Source: Pseudalkalibacillus hwajinpoensis
GTDB lineage: Bacteria > Bacillota > Bacilli > Bacillales > Guptibacillaceae
Assembly (NCBI RefSeq): GCF_015234585.1
Contig: NZ_JADFCM010000008.1
Coordinates: 806,001 to 870,000 of the forward strand
Direction of reading: 5' to 3'
Length of the DNA: 64,000 bases
The position numbers were made by a program, and so were the translations under genes. A model generated the notes under the pieces. That model was not told where the DNA came from. It saw only the letters and a list, made by a program, of their open reading frames with translations, and did no database searches. Positions 1-6,778 of the stretch are shown here, piece by piece; the stretch's first letter is position 1; each line of letters starts with the position of its first letter.

Positions 1-1
1 A

Positions 2-433
2 GCGCTTGATGCTGTTACAGAGGAGCAAGCAGATGTTCTTCCTGAGGGATTTACGAACACAGTGCGATGGAATTTAGGCCATGTACTTGTCACTGCAGAA
101 TTTGTTCTAAATCGTTTTACAGAGATGGAGAAGAGTCTTCCACTAAACTATTCCGCATTATTTAAAGCTGGTACACGACCTGGTGATTGGACGGAAGAGC
201 CGCCATCACTTACTGAGATAAAGCATTATTTAATAGAGCAGAATAAAAGAATAAGTGAGTTAGAAGGAAAACTGAGCGAGTCCCTTCAAAGTGACTTTTC
301 TATTGGTTCCTACCTTACTCTTGAAACAGTAGGAGAACTTATTCTGTTTTTGATGAATCATGAAAATCTTCATTTAGGAACAATTAGTGGGATTAAACGT
401 GCTCAGGGTATGAAAGAACTGTGGAAAAAATAA
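2..433 (+). CDS. DinB-family protein (5' end missing)
   Basis: The frame is open to the window edge, so the true start lies upstream; 143 residues are visible. The sequence fits the DinB/YfiT four-helix family of putative metal-dependent thiol transferases or hydrolases. A His sits in the N-terminal segment VRWNLGHVL (visible residue 27) and a second pair in NHENLHLG near the C-terminus (residues 120 and 124). These are the usual positions of the metal-binding His triad. The substrate is unknown. A hairpin with a T-run follows directly, so this is the last gene of its transcript. The family call is fairly safe; the biochemical role is inferred only from the family. Confidence 0.75.
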   Translation, partial: ALDAVTEEQADVLPEGFTNTVRWNLGHVLVTAEFVLNRFTEMEKSLPLNYSALFKAGTRPGDWTEEPPSLTEIKHYLIEQNKRISELEGKLSESLQSDFSIGSYLTLETVGELILFLMNHENLHLGTISGIKRAQGMKELWKK

Positions 434-451
434 ACTGTATGAGTACAGCTT

Positions 452-484
452 AAAACACGTGCAAAAAGCACGTGTTTTTTTGTT
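452..484 (+). terminator. Intrinsic terminator of the DinB-like gene
   Basis: Inverted repeat AACACGTGC / GCACGTGTT with an AAAAA loop, followed by a run of T. It starts about 20 nt after the stop codon. Confidence 0.85.
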
Positions 485-519
485 TTTTATAAATTATTAC
501 AAAAAAATATAGAATGTAT

Positions 520-551
520 AACCTGTGATTTGTGCAATTCACAGGTTTTTT
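520..551 (+). terminator. Second hairpin with T-run
   Basis: Arms AACCTGTGA and TCACAGGTT with a 10-nt loop, then TTTTTT. It could be a back-up terminator isolating the aceA operon from the DinB-like gene. Confidence 0.6.
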
Positions 552-562
552 AATTTTCCTAA

Positions 563-581
563 AAAAAGGTTGAACCTTTTT
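563..581. promoter_or_regulatory. 19-bp perfect palindrome over the -35 box
   Basis: AAAAAGGTT-G-AACCTTTTT has two 9-bp arms around one base. It is centred at 572, inside the -35 hexamer (570-575) of the next promoter, a position expected for a repressor operator. The protein that would bind it is unknown. The one-base centre makes an RNA hairpin unlikely. Confidence 0.5.
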
Positions 582-599
582 AAAAAGTTGTTATATAAT
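570..599 (+). promoter_or_regulatory. Sigma-A-type promoter of the aceA operon
   Basis: TTGAAC (570-575), an 18-nt spacer, and TATAAT (594-599), about 49 nt before the first start codon of the CxxC protein/malate-synthase-like/aceA operon. Confidence 0.7.
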
Positions 600-647
600 A
601 CTAACAAATAAAACAAATTGTATTATAACAGATGGAGGGAAGCAAAA

Positions 648-794
648 ATGGATTGTTATACGTGCTATGGAAATGGTGAATTGGAATGTCCGCATTGTCA
701 TGGAAAAGAAAGAAAAAATGAAGGGTGTCACCACTGTGAAGGTGAAGGATGTGTTGGATGTCATCGCTGCAACAGTAGCGGCAGACTTGAATAG
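648..794 (+). CDS. Small multi-CxxC zinc-finger-like protein
   Basis: A 48-residue frame starts at ATG 648 behind a strong ribosome binding site (GGAGGG). It contains nine Cys and four His in motifs CYTCYGNG, CPHCHGK, CHHCEGEG and CVGCHRC, which resemble the CxxCxGxG zinc-binding repeats of DnaJ. It probably binds one or two zinc ions and may act as a mini-chaperone or regulator; no function is established. Its stop is 11 nt before the start of the malate-synthase-like gene and it is the first gene after the promoter at 570-599, so it is co-transcribed with aceA. I do not recognise a named homologue. Confidence 0.7.
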   Translation: MDCYTCYGNGELECPHCHGKERKNEGCHHCEGEGCVGCHRCNSSGRLE

Positions 795-805
795 GAGGGG
801 ATGTT

Positions 806-1876
806 GTGCTGGATGAAACTTTAGAAAGCGCTTACGATCAAAAAAGCCATTTACTAACTCTTGAAGCGATGGTGTTTCTAGAAAATCTTCAACGTCATTC
901 ACAGTCAATACAGCAGCTGATACAAGAAGAATTAAACAGAGAAGACTTCTTTGAACAAAAAATTCTCTTACCCGAAACGAAATCAATCCGTGAAGCGAAT
1001 TGGGAAGTTAAACCAGTTCGGAAAGATCTACAAGATCGAAGAGTCATCGTGAAACAATCCGTTATCGACATTGAAAATGGTTCTTCAACAATTAATGCAG
1101 GGGCAAATTTACTTATTGCAGACTTTTCGGATGAAGCAATGTCTTTTGATCAGCGTATGCGAGCAGCACAAAATCTAAAAGAACTTATTCAGCAAGAACG
1201 AGTTAAAGAGAATGTATATCCTACAGCCTTCATGATCGCAGTAAACAATAGAAAGAATGAAGATAACTATAGTGGTATAGAAATCCCAGATAACCTTATT
1301 GATTTTGGACTTTATGTTTTCCATAATACGACTGAATTATTGAAGCTTGGTTCTGCTCCATATGTTTGTTTGAAAGGCGTTTCTTCTTATCGAGAAGCTA
1401 GCTATTGGAATAACATTTTTTCTTTTACAGAAAAGGAAATGAATCTCTTTCAAGGAACGATCAAGGCCACTGTCACAATTGATCAAAACAATATGAACCA
1501 GAGTGAGGAAATACTTTATGAATTACGTGATCATTGCGCTGGTCTCCATTTTGAATCTGAAGGTGTTGAAAGTATAAACGATTTAACGCGGTTTGTGATT
1601 AGCGTAGGACATAAGCGAAAGACACATGTCATTGTGGAAGATAAGATCATGAGAAATAATGATCGCGATGATGAGAAAATTGTGAATGGGGAAATGTTTG
1701 AACGGGGGACACGGGAAGTAATTGAAGGATTTGATGGAAAGTGCTTCACAGATACTAATCTGATTCCAATGATGAAGGCGATTTGGAATCACTATATGCC
1801 TGAACCGAATCAGATTTGGAAAATGAGGCATGAGTACTCGGCATTTGATAGCTTGAATCATTCGAAAGTGATCTAA
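806..1876 (+). CDS. Malate synthase A-like protein lacking the active site
   Basis: This 356-residue protein begins at GTG 806, behind AGGAGGGG. It keeps clear malate synthase A landmarks: LPETKSIREANW (about 55-66), DLQDRRV, DFGLYVFHN (from 166), GTIKATV (from 217) and EEILYELRDHCAGL. However, family members are usually about 530 residues. The Arg-containing RPRGWH segment reads VNNRKNE here, the metal-ligand Glu in LIET is replaced (TID), the following GRWD metal-ligand block is absent, and the C-terminal region with the catalytic Asp is missing. It therefore probably cannot make malate. It sits directly before aceA in one operon, so a regulatory or scaffold role is possible. The family is seen in the sequence; loss of catalysis is inferred. 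Confidence 0.75.
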   Translation: MLDETLESAYDQKSHLLTLEAMVFLENLQRHSQSIQQLIQEELNREDFFEQKILLPETKSIREANWEVKPVRKDLQDRRVIVKQSVIDIENGSSTINAGANLLIADFSDEAMSFDQRMRAAQNLKELIQQERVKENVYPTAFMIAVNNRKNEDNYSGIEIPDNLIDFGLYVFHNTTELLKLGSAPYVCLKGVSSYREASYWNNIFSFTEKEMNLFQGTIKATVTIDQNNMNQSEEILYELRDHCAGLHFESEGVESINDLTRFVISVGHKRKTHVIVEDKIMRNNDRDDEKIVNGEMFERGTREVIEGFDGKCFTDTNLIPMMKAIWNHYMPEPNQIWKMRHEYSAFDSLNHSKVI

Positions 1877-1918
1877 GAAAGAAGCATGACCAAATACCAA
1901 CATATCCAGGGGGAAATA

Positions 1919-3202
1919 ATGATGACAAAGCAAACAGGAGAAACACTTCAAGAAAACTGGAACCAGGACCGTTTTAAAGGAATTGAACGCCCATATTCAC
2001 CTGAAGAAGTTTTGAAATTACAAGGATCCGTTCAAATCGAGTATACTCTTGCGAAAAGAGGTGCTGAACGACTCTGGAAACTTGTGAATGAAGAGAACTT
2101 CGTCAATGCGCTAGGTGCCCTTACTGGTAACCAGGCTGTTCAACAGGTGAAAGCTGGCTTAAAAGCCATTTACTTAAGCGGATGGCAAGTAGCCGCAGAT
2201 GCGAATATGTCGGGGCAGATGTATCCAGACCAAAGCTTATACCCTGTAAATAGTGTTCCACAAGTCGTGAAGCGAATTAATCAAGCTCTTCAAAGGGCGG
2301 ATCAAATTGAACATTCGGAAGGAATTCATGAACGTGATTGGTTCGTTCCAATTGTTGCTGATGCAGAAGCAGGTTTTGGTGGAGCGCTCAATGTGTTCGA
2401 ACTTATGAAATCAATGATTGAATCAGGTGCAGCAGCAGTACACTTTGAAGATCAACTCTCATCAGAGAAAAAGTGCGGGCATCTTGGAGGAAAAGTTCTT
2501 CTGCCAACACAGCAAGCTATTAAAAATTTAATTTCAGCACGCCTCGCAGCAGACGTTATGGGAGTGCCAACGTTAATTATTGCGCGAACAGACGCTAACG
2601 CTGCGAATTTAATTACGAGTGATGTTGATAAATACGATGGTGAGTTTTTAACAGGGGAACGCACTCCTGAAGGCTTTTTCTATACGAAACCAGGTCTTGA
2701 ACAGGCGATTGCAAGAGGCCTTGCTTATGCACCATACGCTGATCTTATCTGGTGTGAAACGTCTGAACCAAATTTAGAGGAAGCTCAGAAATTCGCTAAT
2801 GCTATTCATGAACGTTTTCCTGGAAAATTACTAGCTTACAACTGTTCGCCTTCATTTAACTGGAAAAAGAAACTCGATGATGAAACGATCGCTAAATTCC
2901 AGCGTGAATTAGGTAAGATGGGCTATAAGTTCCAATTTGTTACGCTTGCTGGTTTCCATGCTCTTAACCACAGTATGTTTGAACTTGCAAGAGACTACAA
3001 AGATAACGGAATGGCTGCCTACTCAAGACTTCAGCAAGCTGAATTTGCTAGTGAGGCAGATGGTTACTCTGCGACAAGACACCAGCGTGAAGTTGGAACG
3101 GGTTACTTTGACGCTGTGTCTCAGGTTATTACAGGTGGGACTTCTTCTACGACTGCTTTAAAAGGTTCCACGGAGGAAGAGCAGTTTACTTCAACGAAAT
3201 AA
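1919..3202 (+). CDS. aceA: Isocitrate lyase
   Basis: A cytoplasmic enzyme that splits isocitrate into glyoxylate and succinate, the first step of the glyoxylate shunt. The catalytic signature KKCGH lies at residues 184-188 with the nucleophilic Cys at 186, and the Mg-binding region [10 protein letters not shown] is present. The length of 427 residues is typical of Bacillus isocitrate lyases. The start at 1919 was chosen because CAGGGGG lies 6 nt upstream; an earlier in-frame ATG at 1886 has no ribosome binding site. It is the last gene of the operon with the CxxC protein and the malate-synthase-like gene. No intact malate synthase is present in the window to complete the shunt. Confidence 0.95.
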   Translation: MMTKQTGETLQENWNQDRFKGIERPYSPEEVLKLQGSVQIEYTLAKRGAERLWKLVNEENFVNALGALTGNQAVQQVKAGLKAIYLSGWQVAADANMSGQMYPDQSLYPVNSVPQVVKRINQALQRADQIEHSEGIHERDWFVPIVADAEAGFGGALNVFELMKSMIESGAAAVHFEDQLSSEKKCGHLGGKVLLPTQQAIKNLISARLAADVMGVPTLIIARTDANAANLITSDVDKYDGEFLTGERTPEGFFYTKPGLEQAIARGLAYAPYADLIWCETSEPNLEEAQKFANAIHERFPGKLLAYNCSPSFNWKKKLDDETIAKFQRELGKMGYKFQFVTLAGFHALNHSMFELARDYKDNGMAAYSRLQQAEFASEADGYSATRHQREVGTGYFDAVSQVITGGTSSTTALKGSTEEEQFTSTK

Positions 3203-3205
3203 GAG

Positions 3206-3236
3206 AAAAAACCGGCTGAATTTCAGCCGGTTTTTG
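3206..3236 (+). terminator. Terminator of the aceA operon
   Basis: AAAAACCGGCTGAA / TTCAGCCGGTTTTT immediately after the aceA stop. Confidence 0.9.
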
Positions 3237-3314
3237 TGTGGAATTCGTTTAAATAGTGGAAGTGGGTCAGAAAAACTACTAGACATCGGGAGCATGAGAG
3301 TGAAGGGCATTTAT

Positions 3315-3382
3315 TTCCGCGAAAAGTGATCACAATTCCGCGATAATCCCAATATATCCGCGGAAATAGGATTAATTCCGCG
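3315..3382. repeat. Four TTCCGCG motifs at 20-21 bp spacing
   Basis: TTCCGCG (ATCCGCG in the third copy) begins at 3315, 3336, 3356 and 3376. The intervals of 21, 20 and 20 bp are about two helical turns. The last two copies also form an inverted pair, CGCGGAAAT / ATTCCGCG. The block lies between the aceA terminator and hairpin array A and codes for nothing obvious. Confidence 0.6.
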
Positions 3383-3402
3383 AAATCGGTTTTTTAGATC
3401 AT

Positions 3403-4160
3403 GCTGCAGTGCCTGCCGGGTCTAAACGGAGGCTTCCGCTTTTCGGTGTCTAGCTGCAGCGCCCAGCCTCTCGATCGCTTCACCCTCTAAAATGAACACA
3501 AAGAGCGTGTTCTTTTTAGAGGGCTCCAGCGCTTGTCGAGGCTAAACGGTCGCTTCCGCTTTTCATGTCTAGCTGCGCGGGCCAAATCCTCCGGCTGTTT
3601 CGCCCTTTCGATTGAGACAAAAAGCGTCTCATTCAAAAGGGCTCCAACATCCTGCGGATTTAGGCGGGCCCGCTCCGCTTTTCATGTCTAGCTGCGACTC
3701 GCAGAAACTGCGATATTTCGCTCTTTCACCAGAACACAAAGGGCGTGTTCTAGTTCAAGAGCTCCAATATCTCCGTTTCTAACCGCTCGTCTCCGCTTTT
3801 CGGTGTCTAGCTGCAGTGGCCAGGGTCTCGATCGCTTCACCCTACAAAATGAACACAAAGACCGTGTTCTTTTTGTAGGGCTCCAGCGCTTTTCGACCCT
3901 AACCGGCCACTTCCGCTTTTCGTGTCTAGCTGCAGCGCCCAGCCTCTCGATCGCTTCACCCACTATAATGAACACAAAGAGCGTGTTCTTTTTAGAGGGC
4001 TCCAGCGCTTGTCGAGGCTAAACGGGCGCTTCCGCTTTTCGTGTCTAGCTGCAGCCTCCAGACCCTCGGTCACTTCACCTTTTCATCCGAACACAAAGAC
4101 CGTGTTCAAATGAAAAGGTTCCAGTGCCTGCCGGGTCTAATCGGAGGCTTCCGCTTTTCG
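3403..4160 (+). repeat. Hairpin-repeat array A (one partial and six full 119-nt units)
   Basis: Full units start at 3446, 3565, 3684, 3803, 3922 and 4041, exactly 119 nt apart; 3403-3445 is a right-hand half unit. Each unit has a constant linker (CCGCTTTTCGTGTCTAGCTG) and one long imperfect hairpin. Its apical stem is GAACAC/GTGTTC (GAGAC/GTCTC in unit 2). The outer stems differ between units but remain paired. For example, AGTGGCC pairs with GGCCACT in unit 4 and AGCCTCC with GGAGGCT in unit 6, while the inner pair is CGCT/AGCG in one and CACT/AGTG in the other. The array ends at the base before the stop codon of the selenoprotein gene. No transposase is nearby. Confidence 0.9.
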
Positions 4161-4898
4161 TTATTTATACTTAATTCCTGATTCTTCTACTATTCCGCCT
4201 TCTTTGGCTTCGACTAGGAGGTCGAGGGCTTTGTTGAGAACTTGTTTGTGCTGTTCTCTGTTGTTTGGTTGTCCTAGTGCGCTGCCCATTGGAAAACGGT
4301 TGTAGAGGGAGCGTGGAATGTTAACGTATTCGCTTATTTCTTTAGACATTGTCAAGGAAACTGTTGGGATTCCGTTTTCTTCTAATATGCGTGCGATCAG
4401 ACCGACCGACTGTTGGCAGACTGGTCAGGAAGGCACCAACAAAGCGAAGTCTACGTTTTCCTTCAATAATTTCTGAGCCACCTCTTGTGCTGTAACCGTT
4501 TTGAGTGGGTGAGGTGTAGGGATATATCCCATAAAGCCATAGTGATTTTCAGCGAGTTCTCCAATTCTTCCTTCTTCTTGAAGTTCTTTCATTGTATCAA
4601 GAGGGAATTGGATGTTGGCATCCTGTATCACTTTTGAGTGATCATAGTGCTCGTGAGCAAATGATACATTATTGAGATCTGTATTTACGGGAATTTCTCT
4701 GTAAGAAGGATCACCCAAACCAAAGTTATCATTAAAAGGTTGTTGCCCTTTTACATATACACCACCAGTAGCAATAATGGCGCCTTTCGCTTTGCTAAGG
4801 TCTTTAGTGAATGGTGTGAATGGGGTCGACTCATTCTTTTCAAACTTAAAAGAAGGGACCCAATTTTGTTGCACGGCCTGTTCGACCTTTTCAATCAT
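4161..4898 (-). CDS. GrdB/PrdB-family protein with in-frame UGA (probable selenoprotein)
   Basis: Reading UGA (4427-4425) as selenocysteine gives one 245-residue protein. The frame is otherwise uninterrupted and similarity to the selenoprotein B family of glycine/sarcosine/betaine/D-proline reductases continues on both sides. The motif is S-U158-P-V-C161, a U-x-x-C redox pair; I recall Cys (CPxC) at this site in homologues. A SECIS-like hairpin follows the codon. Other landmarks are FAHEHYDHS, close to the signature of this family, and a C-terminal Rossmann-like segment (GLIARILEENGIP). The start at 4898 has AGGAGG upstream. The substrate is unknown: catabolic GrdB/PrdB work with partner subunits that are not seen here. 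The alternative is a simple nonsense mutation. Confidence 0.75.
4392..4418 (-). promoter_or_regulatory. Candidate bacterial SECIS element
   Basis: Immediately 3' of the in-frame UGA, after a 6-nt spacer, TGCCAACAGTC pairs with GTCTGATCGCA: eight Watson-Crick pairs and three 1x1 mismatches. The apical loop is GGTCG. The loop begins 17 nt after the UGA, the same distance I count in the E. coli fdhF element, and bacterial SECIS loops characteristically carry GGU. The fold was drawn by hand and not energy-tested. Confidence 0.55.
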
Positions 4899-5046
4899 GC
4901 TAATTCCTCCTTCTCATTAAAAATTATGTTGCCTTTTTGTTTTAGCATGTATACAAAAAAAACAAAAGTAAAATGTCTCGGACAGCATAATTTCCCCAAG
5001 TATGAAATACGATGGTTAGTAAATGAAGGAGGAGGGACAGGCCAAT

Positions 5047-5079
5047 ATGAATCAGAGAAGAAATGCCTATAGACAATGA
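5047..5079 (+). CDS. Possible 10-codon leader peptide
   Basis: The best ribosome binding site in the area (AAGGAGGAGGG, 5026-5036) precedes ATG 5047, which encodes MNQRRNAYRQ and stops at TGA 5077-5079. That stop overlaps the ATG (5076) of the 67-residue membrane protein as ATGA. This suggests translational coupling, the following gene having only a weak site of its own. There is no independent evidence that the peptide is functional. Confidence 0.4.
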   Translation: MNQRRNAYRQ

Positions 5080-5279
5080 TTATTCGATTCTTCACTTTTC
5101 TAATCGGGTTTGGTCTGTCGGTTGCAGGTGGTGTTACGTTAATTCTGGAGCTCAATCTGATTATTATTGGTCATAGTCTTCTTGACTATTTTGTTTATAT
5201 ATCGCAGACTCCAGAGCTGTATTTATTTGCTTCTGGCGTTTTTGTTGTATGGGTAAGCGTATACTGGCCGAGAGCATAG
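5076..5279 (+). CDS. Small membrane protein
   Basis: 67 residues with two strongly hydrophobic segments (about residues 3-30 and 46-62), so probably a double-pass membrane protein. The start ATG overlaps the stop of a 10-codon leader frame, and translation probably depends on the strong upstream ribosome binding site. The protein is divergent from the selenoprotein gene, about 180 nt away. I do not recognise a characterised family; Bacillus genomes carry many similar small membrane proteins of unknown function. Confidence 0.6.
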   Translation: MIIRFFTFLIGFGLSVAGGVTLILELNLIIIGHSLLDYFVYISQTPELYLFASGVFVVWVSVYWPRA

Positions 5280-5389
5280 GTAGTAAGAATTATCATTTCT
5301 CCGCTAATGTCCCTTCCCGATTGAGAAACTCCTCATACCTTATAATGTAGGCAACTATCATGATGGCCAACAGGAAAGGGAGGAGACAC

Positions 5390-5737
5390 ATGAACCATTA
5401 TCTCCCCATTCAGGGGGATTTTTATAGTGCTTATCCTGACACAAGGAATTATTATGGACTGAGACAGTATGACTACCAGCGGCCGTATCCGTTTATTGGA
5501 GGTTTTGCAGGTGGGCTTGCGGGAGGTCTTGCAGGAGGATTATTAGGAGTATTATTAATACCAGGGATATATGGTGGATATCCTCGTCCACGACCAGGAT
5601 ATCCCTGTCCTGGACCTGGGTATTGTCCTCCAGGTTATGGACAGCCGGGATACGGAGCTCCAGGGTATGGCCCACCAGGATATGGCCCTCCGGGTTATCC
5701 TGGCGGACGACCGCCATATGGACCATATAGAGAATAG
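5390..5737 (+). CDS. Gly/Pro/Tyr-rich protein with PGYG repeats
   Basis: 115 residues starting at ATG 5390, which has AAAGGGAGGAG just upstream; earlier in-frame ATG codons lack one. The N-terminal third is polar and Tyr-rich. It is followed by a glycine-zipper hydrophobic segment (GGFAGGLAGGLAGGLLG, about 38-54), then a C-terminal run of PGYG/GYGPP repeats (about 66-110). The composition is like that of spore coat or cell-surface morphogenetic proteins, and the gene lies in a genome with coat genes nearby. No named family is recognised. A TATAAT at 5341-5346 may be its -10 box. The repeats may be inflated by slippage. Confidence 0.6.
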   Translation: MNHYLPIQGDFYSAYPDTRNYYGLRQYDYQRPYPFIGGFAGGLAGGLAGGLLGVLLIPGIYGGYPRPRPGYPCPGPGYCPPGYGQPGYGAPGYGPPGYGPPGYPGGRPPYGPYRE

Positions 5738-5741
5738 GTTT

Positions 5742-5772
5742 AAAAGCAAAGGGAGAACCCTTTGCTTTTTTT
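5742..5772. terminator. Bidirectional-looking terminator
   Basis: AAAAGCAAAGGG / CCCTTTGCTTTTT directly after the Gly/Pro-rich gene. The symmetrical A and T flanks may also end sodF transcripts coming from the other side. Confidence 0.8.
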
Positions 5773-5806
5773 CTTTATTTTAGCTTATAGTGTTGTTTTT
5801 TCTTTT

Positions 5807-6643
5807 TTAGAAAGGTTTCCACTTTACATTTTGAGCTTTACGAAATCGTTTGTTAACTTCTTTCCAATTAACTACGTTCCACCAGTTTTCGATGTAGTTC
5901 TTTCGGTTGTTTTCATATTGTAAATAATAAGCGTGTTCCCAAACATCAAGAGCTAGAAGAGGTATGACATCCCACTGGCTTAAGTTTTGGTGTTTTTCAG
6001 CTTGAAGAATTTCAAGTCTTCTTGATACAGGTGACCAGACAAGAATGGCCCAACCTGATCCCTCTACTTTAGCCGCAGCATTTGTGAATTGTTGCTTGAA
6101 TTGGTTGTATGATCCAAAGCTCTTTTGAATCTCAGGTAAAATTTCTCCCTCTGGCTTCCCACCATCTGGGCTCATGATTTTCCAAAATAAAGTATGAAGA
6201 TAATGCCCAGCTCCATTGAAAGCTAATTCACGTTCCCAATGTTTAATGAGAGCATAGTTATCCTGTTGTCTTGCTTTCTGTAATTCAAGTTCTGCTTTGT
6301 TTAACCCATCTACATAGCTTTGGTGGTGAATGTCATGATGCAGCCTCATGATTCTTTCACTAATGTAAGGCTCGAGTGCATTGTATTTGTATGGCAGAGA
6401 AGGTAAGGTATGTCCTCCTATAGGAACGGATGAATCTTGTAAGTTACGCCACTGCTTGTATAACGAATTGGCCATCTTATATAGGTCTTCTTCATTTGAC
6501 CCATTCACATCGACATTTTCCTGAACCGCCGCTAACCATTCCTCAGTTTGAATAAGTAGAGAAGAGTTTACTCGTTCATGGAGGTTACCTTCTAAAATGT
6601 GATTTCGGAATTGGGAGCCCCACTCAAGCAGTTTTACTGACAA
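5807..6643 (-). CDS. sodF: Superoxide dismutase, Fe/Mn family with N-terminal extension
   Basis: A cytoplasmic enzyme that dismutates superoxide to oxygen and hydrogen peroxide. The SOD fold begins near residue 78, after an extension of about 75 residues, as in the SodF type of Bacillus (about 280 residues). The metal ligands are visible: the first His of LHHDIHHQSYV (about 102), the His of YLHTLFW (about 150), and the Asp and His of LALDVWEHAYYLQY. The start was set at TTG 6643 because AAAGGAG lies 8 nt upstream; a GTG at 6652 overlaps that site. Whether iron or manganese is used cannot be told. It is divergent from the penicillin-binding protein gene. Confidence 0.9.
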   Translation of the reverse strand: MSVKLLEWGSQFRNHILEGNLHERVNSSLLIQTEEWLAAVQENVDVNGSNEEDLYKMANSLYKQWRNLQDSSVPIGGHTLPSLPYKYNALEPYISERIMRLHHDIHHQSYVDGLNKAELELQKARQQDNYALIKHWERELAFNGAGHYLHTLFWKIMSPDGGKPEGEILPEIQKSFGSYNQFKQQFTNAAAKVEGSGWAILVWSPVSRRLEILQAEKHQNLSQWDVIPLLALDVWEHAYYLQYENNRKNYIENWWNVVNWKEVNKRFRKAQNVKWKPF

Positions 6644-6778
6644 TCCACTCACTCCTTTCTAGACGTTATTACTATATGAATTCTGTTAACAAATTGTTTC
6701 AATCTCTTAATAAATGTTTTTAATATGAAACATTTGGGTAACACCTCTCTATGGAGTTTGACGCTAAGGGGGATCATA

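Noticed and set aside
3688..4113. Short open frames inside hairpin array A (also in array B)
   Set aside because: They follow the repeat period, read the same in several units, lack ribosome binding sites and appear on both strands; they are by-products of the repeats.
3403..4160. CRISPR array
   Set aside because: The unit is 119 nt with long internal dyads and a short conserved linker; there are no 25-40 nt direct repeats with unique spacers and no cas genes.
4161..4898. Two separate genes or a pseudogene at the selenoprotein locus
   Set aside because: Both parts are in the same frame, the second lacks a start or ribosome binding site, and the only stop is a UGA in a U-x-x-C motif followed by a SECIS-like hairpin. 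A pseudogene remains possible if the genome lacks the selenocysteine machinery.
6725..6778. Earlier start for the penicillin-binding protein
   Set aside because: There is no ribosome binding site before 6725, whereas AAGGGGG lies just before the ATG at 6779.
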